A stretch of DNA of 6,208 nt from DASUFH01 sp036274645 (GTDB lineage Bacteria; Acidobacteriota; Terriglobia; 20CM-2-55-15), in the NCBI GenBank assembly GCA_036274645.1, contig DASUFH010000068.1, forward strand, positions 1 to 6,208, given 5' to 3'. This document shows positions 4,322 through 6,208 of this stretch, piece after piece. Position numbers and translations under genes: made by a program. Below the pieces are notes generated by a model that was given only the letters and a program-made list of their open reading frames with translations, was not told where the DNA came from and did not search any database. How positions within the stretch are numbered: the first letter of the stretch is position 1; every line of letters begins with the position of its first letter.

Positions 4322-6208
4322 ATGTCACGAGAAAAAGTCACACTCTGGATTGGCGCCCTCATCGCGCTCGGCGCGTTGTTACTGGCGATTGCGTATCGCC
4401 AGGAGATTCCCACTTCGCCCCTGGATCTGCCCGTATTCATGCTGGTGTTCGGCGCGGGCATCGCGTTGATCTCATACGCCCTGGTTCGCCTCTGCCTGAG
4501 CGCCTCGGAAAGCGCGATGATGTCCTCCACGCGCAACCTCCGCGAGAGTGAAGAGCGCTTCGAACAGTTATTCCTTTCCAGTCCCATCCCCATGCTGGTC
4601 GCCGGAATTTCAGGAAAGGTGCTGGCGGGAAATGACAGCGCGGGGACGCAGTTCGGCGTGGCGCAGTCGGATGGCGCAAAATTTTCCGTGGCGGATTTCT
4701 ACGTCAACCCCGACGATCGGGCGGCCCTGCTGGAACGATTGTCGCGCGACGGTCATGCGACACAGTTGCTGCACCTGCGGTCGTCCTCGGGAAGCACATT
4801 CTGGGCCAACGTGTCCTCGCGACGGATCATCTATAACGGGGAACCGGCTGTCCTCAGTGTCTTTCACGACGTCACCGAGCGGCTGAACGCGGAGAAGGCC
4901 CGGCGGGAAAGCGAGGAGCGGCTGACGGCGCAGAGCGTGGCGCTGACGGGCTTGATGGAACGGCAGGCCGCCAATCCCATTCTGGAAGACCGGCTGCCCG
5001 ACATCCTGGAAACGTGTTCCCGGACCATAGCGGTTGAGCGGACCAGCATCTGGCAGTTCTCCGATGACCGGACGCGCATCGAATGCATCGACATGTACGA
5101 AGCCGGCGCCAGACGCCACACCAACGGGCAGAAACTCGGCCGTGGGGATTTCCCGGGATATTTCGCCGCGATCGAACATGCGCGCCTGATCCCCGCCTGC
5201 GACGCCAGGATCGATCCGGCCACACGCGAATTCACCGCCTCCTATCTCGATCCGAACGGCATTGGGGCCATGCTGGACGTCCCCCTGCACCGGAATCAGG
5301 CGGTTGTGGGCATCCTGTGCCTCGAACATGTCGGCGGCGTCCGCAACTGGACACCGGAGGAACAGAATTTCGCCCTGTCTGTCGCCAACCTGGTTGCTCT
5401 GGCGCTGACCGACGCGGAACGCCGCGAAGCGACCGCGCGTCTGGCGGAGAGCGAACAGCGGGCCCGTCTGATCGTGGACACGGCCCACGACGCGTTCGTC
5501 GGCATGGACTCCAACGGCAACATCGTCGGCTGGAACGCGCAGGCGGCAAACACGTTCGGATGGAGCTCCGAGGAAGTGCTTGGAAAGACGATTTCGGACA
5601 CGATCATTCCGCCCGCCTTCCGCGAGGCGCATCGCCGGGGGCTGCGCCGTTTTCTGGAATCCGGCGACGCGCCGGTGGTCAATCAGATCCTTGAACTGAC
5701 CGCGCTTCACCGCAACGGCCACGAGTTCCCGATCGAAATCACGATCACCAGCCCCATCCGCTCCAACTACGGGTTCTTTTTCGGGGCCTTCCTCCGGGAC
5801 ATCTCCATCCGGAAACAGCGCGAGCATGAGGTGAAGCTGGCCAAGGAGTCCGCCGAGGCGGCCACACGGGCGAAGAGCGAATTCCTGGCCAACATGAGTC
5901 ATGAGCTGCGCACTCCCCTCAACGGGGTTCTCGGATACGCGCAGCTCATGCAGCGCAGCGCCACGCTCACCGCCGATCAGCGCGAGTCGCTGGACGCGAT
6001 CGCCAAATGCGGCAGCCACCTGCTCGACCTGATCAACGACGTGCTCGATCTCTCCAAGATCGAAGCGGGACACATGGAACTGGAGCCCGCGCCCACCGAT
6101 CTGGCCCAGCTGACCGTCGATCTCAAACATGTGATCGCCGAACCGGCGCGCCGAAAGGGGCTGAGTTTCTCGGTGCATATCGCCGCGGATCTTCCCGACC
6201 GGGTCCTC
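4322..6208 (+). CDS. Membrane sensor histidine kinase, PAS-GAF-PAS-HisKA (partial, 3' end missing)
   Basis: An open frame of 629 codons runs from the ATG at 4322 to the window end without a stop. Order of parts: two hydrophobic segments (about 8-25 and 37-59) joined by a loop of roughly 11 residues; a PAS domain (about 75-190, starting SEERFEQLFLSSPIPMLV); a GAF domain (about 220-365); a second PAS (about 380-500, with AHDAFVGMDSNGNIVGWN); a short helical linker; then the HisKA dimerisation domain with the H-box FLANMSHELRTPLNGVLGY, His527 being the phosphorylated residue. The ATPase domain would lie beyond the window; the H-box type is common in hybrid kinases that also carry receiver domains. 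The tiny external loop suggests that signals are read by the cytoplasmic PAS and GAF domains, perhaps by ligand or redox state. The gene is separated from rtcR by 165 bases with repeats, so it is probably a separate unit. No partner regulator is visible. The start lacks a good ribosome binding site but places the first TM segment normally. Confidence 0.93.
   Translation, partial: MSREKVTLWIGALIALGALLLAIAYRQEIPTSPLDLPVFMLVFGAGIALISYALVRLCLSASESAMMSSTRNLRESEERFEQLFLSSPIPMLVAGISGKVLAGNDSAGTQFGVAQSDGAKFSVADFYVNPDDRAALLERLSRDGHATQLLHLRSSSGSTFWANVSSRRIIYNGEPAVLSVFHDVTERLNAEKARRESEERLTAQSVALTGLMERQAANPILEDRLPDILETCSRTIAVERTSIWQFSDDRTRIECIDMYEAGARRHTNGQKLGRGDFPGYFAAIEHARLIPACDARIDPATREFTASYLDPNGIGAMLDVPLHRNQAVVGILCLEHVGGVRNWTPEEQNFALSVANLVALALTDAERREATARLAESEQRARLIVDTAHDAFVGMDSNGNIVGWNAQAANTFGWSSEEVLGKTISDTIIPPAFREAHRRGLRRFLESGDAPVVNQILELTALHRNGHEFPIEITITSPIRSNYGFFFGAFLRDISIRKQREHEVKLAKESAEAATRAKSEFLANMSHELRTPLNGVLGYAQLMQRSATLTADQRESLDAIAKCGSHLLDLINDVLDLSKIEAGHMELEPAPTDLAQLTVDLKHVIAEPARRKGLSFSVHIAADLPDRVL

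Noticed and set aside
4610..6178. 522-codon minus-strand open frame opposite the kinase
   Set aside because: The plus strand encodes recognisable PAS, GAF and HisKA domains in the same place. The antisense product has no recognisable domain.
1..6208. CRISPR array, transposase or phage genes
   Set aside because: No regularly spaced repeats and no transposase, integrase or phage-like products are visible on either strand. The CARF domain of RtcR alone does not indicate CRISPR.

Overview
The window holds a complete bacterial RNA-repair locus of the Rtc type, followed by the start of a large membrane-bound sensor histidine kinase. The DNA is GC-rich, with GC-biased third codon positions that produce several long false reading frames on the opposite strand. 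The genes are close relatives of families spread across Gram-negative bacteria (RtcR aligns from end to end with what I recall of the Escherichia coli protein). The host is therefore probably a GC-rich, Gram-negative-type bacterium that uses sigma-54. The sequence does not let me name a phylum with confidence.

Left half, minus strand: rtcB (RNA ligase, 2303 to 1059) is followed after 4 bases by rtcA (RNA 3'-phosphate cyclase, 1054 to 38), so the two form a tight operon. Both encode full-length proteins with their catalytic residues present. Upstream of rtcB lies a 245-base divergent control region. Read toward rtcB it holds a possible activator site that overlaps the rtcR start (2538-2559), a -24/-12 sigma-54 promoter (2446-2429), a predicted leader of about 116 bases containing a perfect 13-bp GC-only hairpin (2330-2363), and a strong ribosome binding site.

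Middle, plus strand: rtcR (2549-4156) encodes the sigma-54-dependent activator of rtcBA, with an N-terminal CARF-type ligand-sensing domain, a complete AAA+ domain with the GAFTGA loop, and a C-terminal DNA-binding region. The inferred circuit is that RNA damage yields a ligand bound by the CARF domain, RtcR then activates sigma-54 polymerase at the rtcBA promoter, RtcA cyclises RNA 3' phosphates, and RtcB joins ends to 5'-OH RNA.

Right third: a 165-base gap after rtcR holds three back-to-back inverted repeats (4179-4222) and a G-poor stretch. A two-TM, PAS-GAF-PAS-HisKA histidine kinase begins at 4322 and runs off the window end before its ATPase domain. Nothing in the sequence ties it to RNA repair.

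The protein-coding content is a known system. The less familiar material is in the control DNA: the palindrome around the rtcR start codon, the leader hairpins of rtcBA, and the repeat cluster after rtcR.
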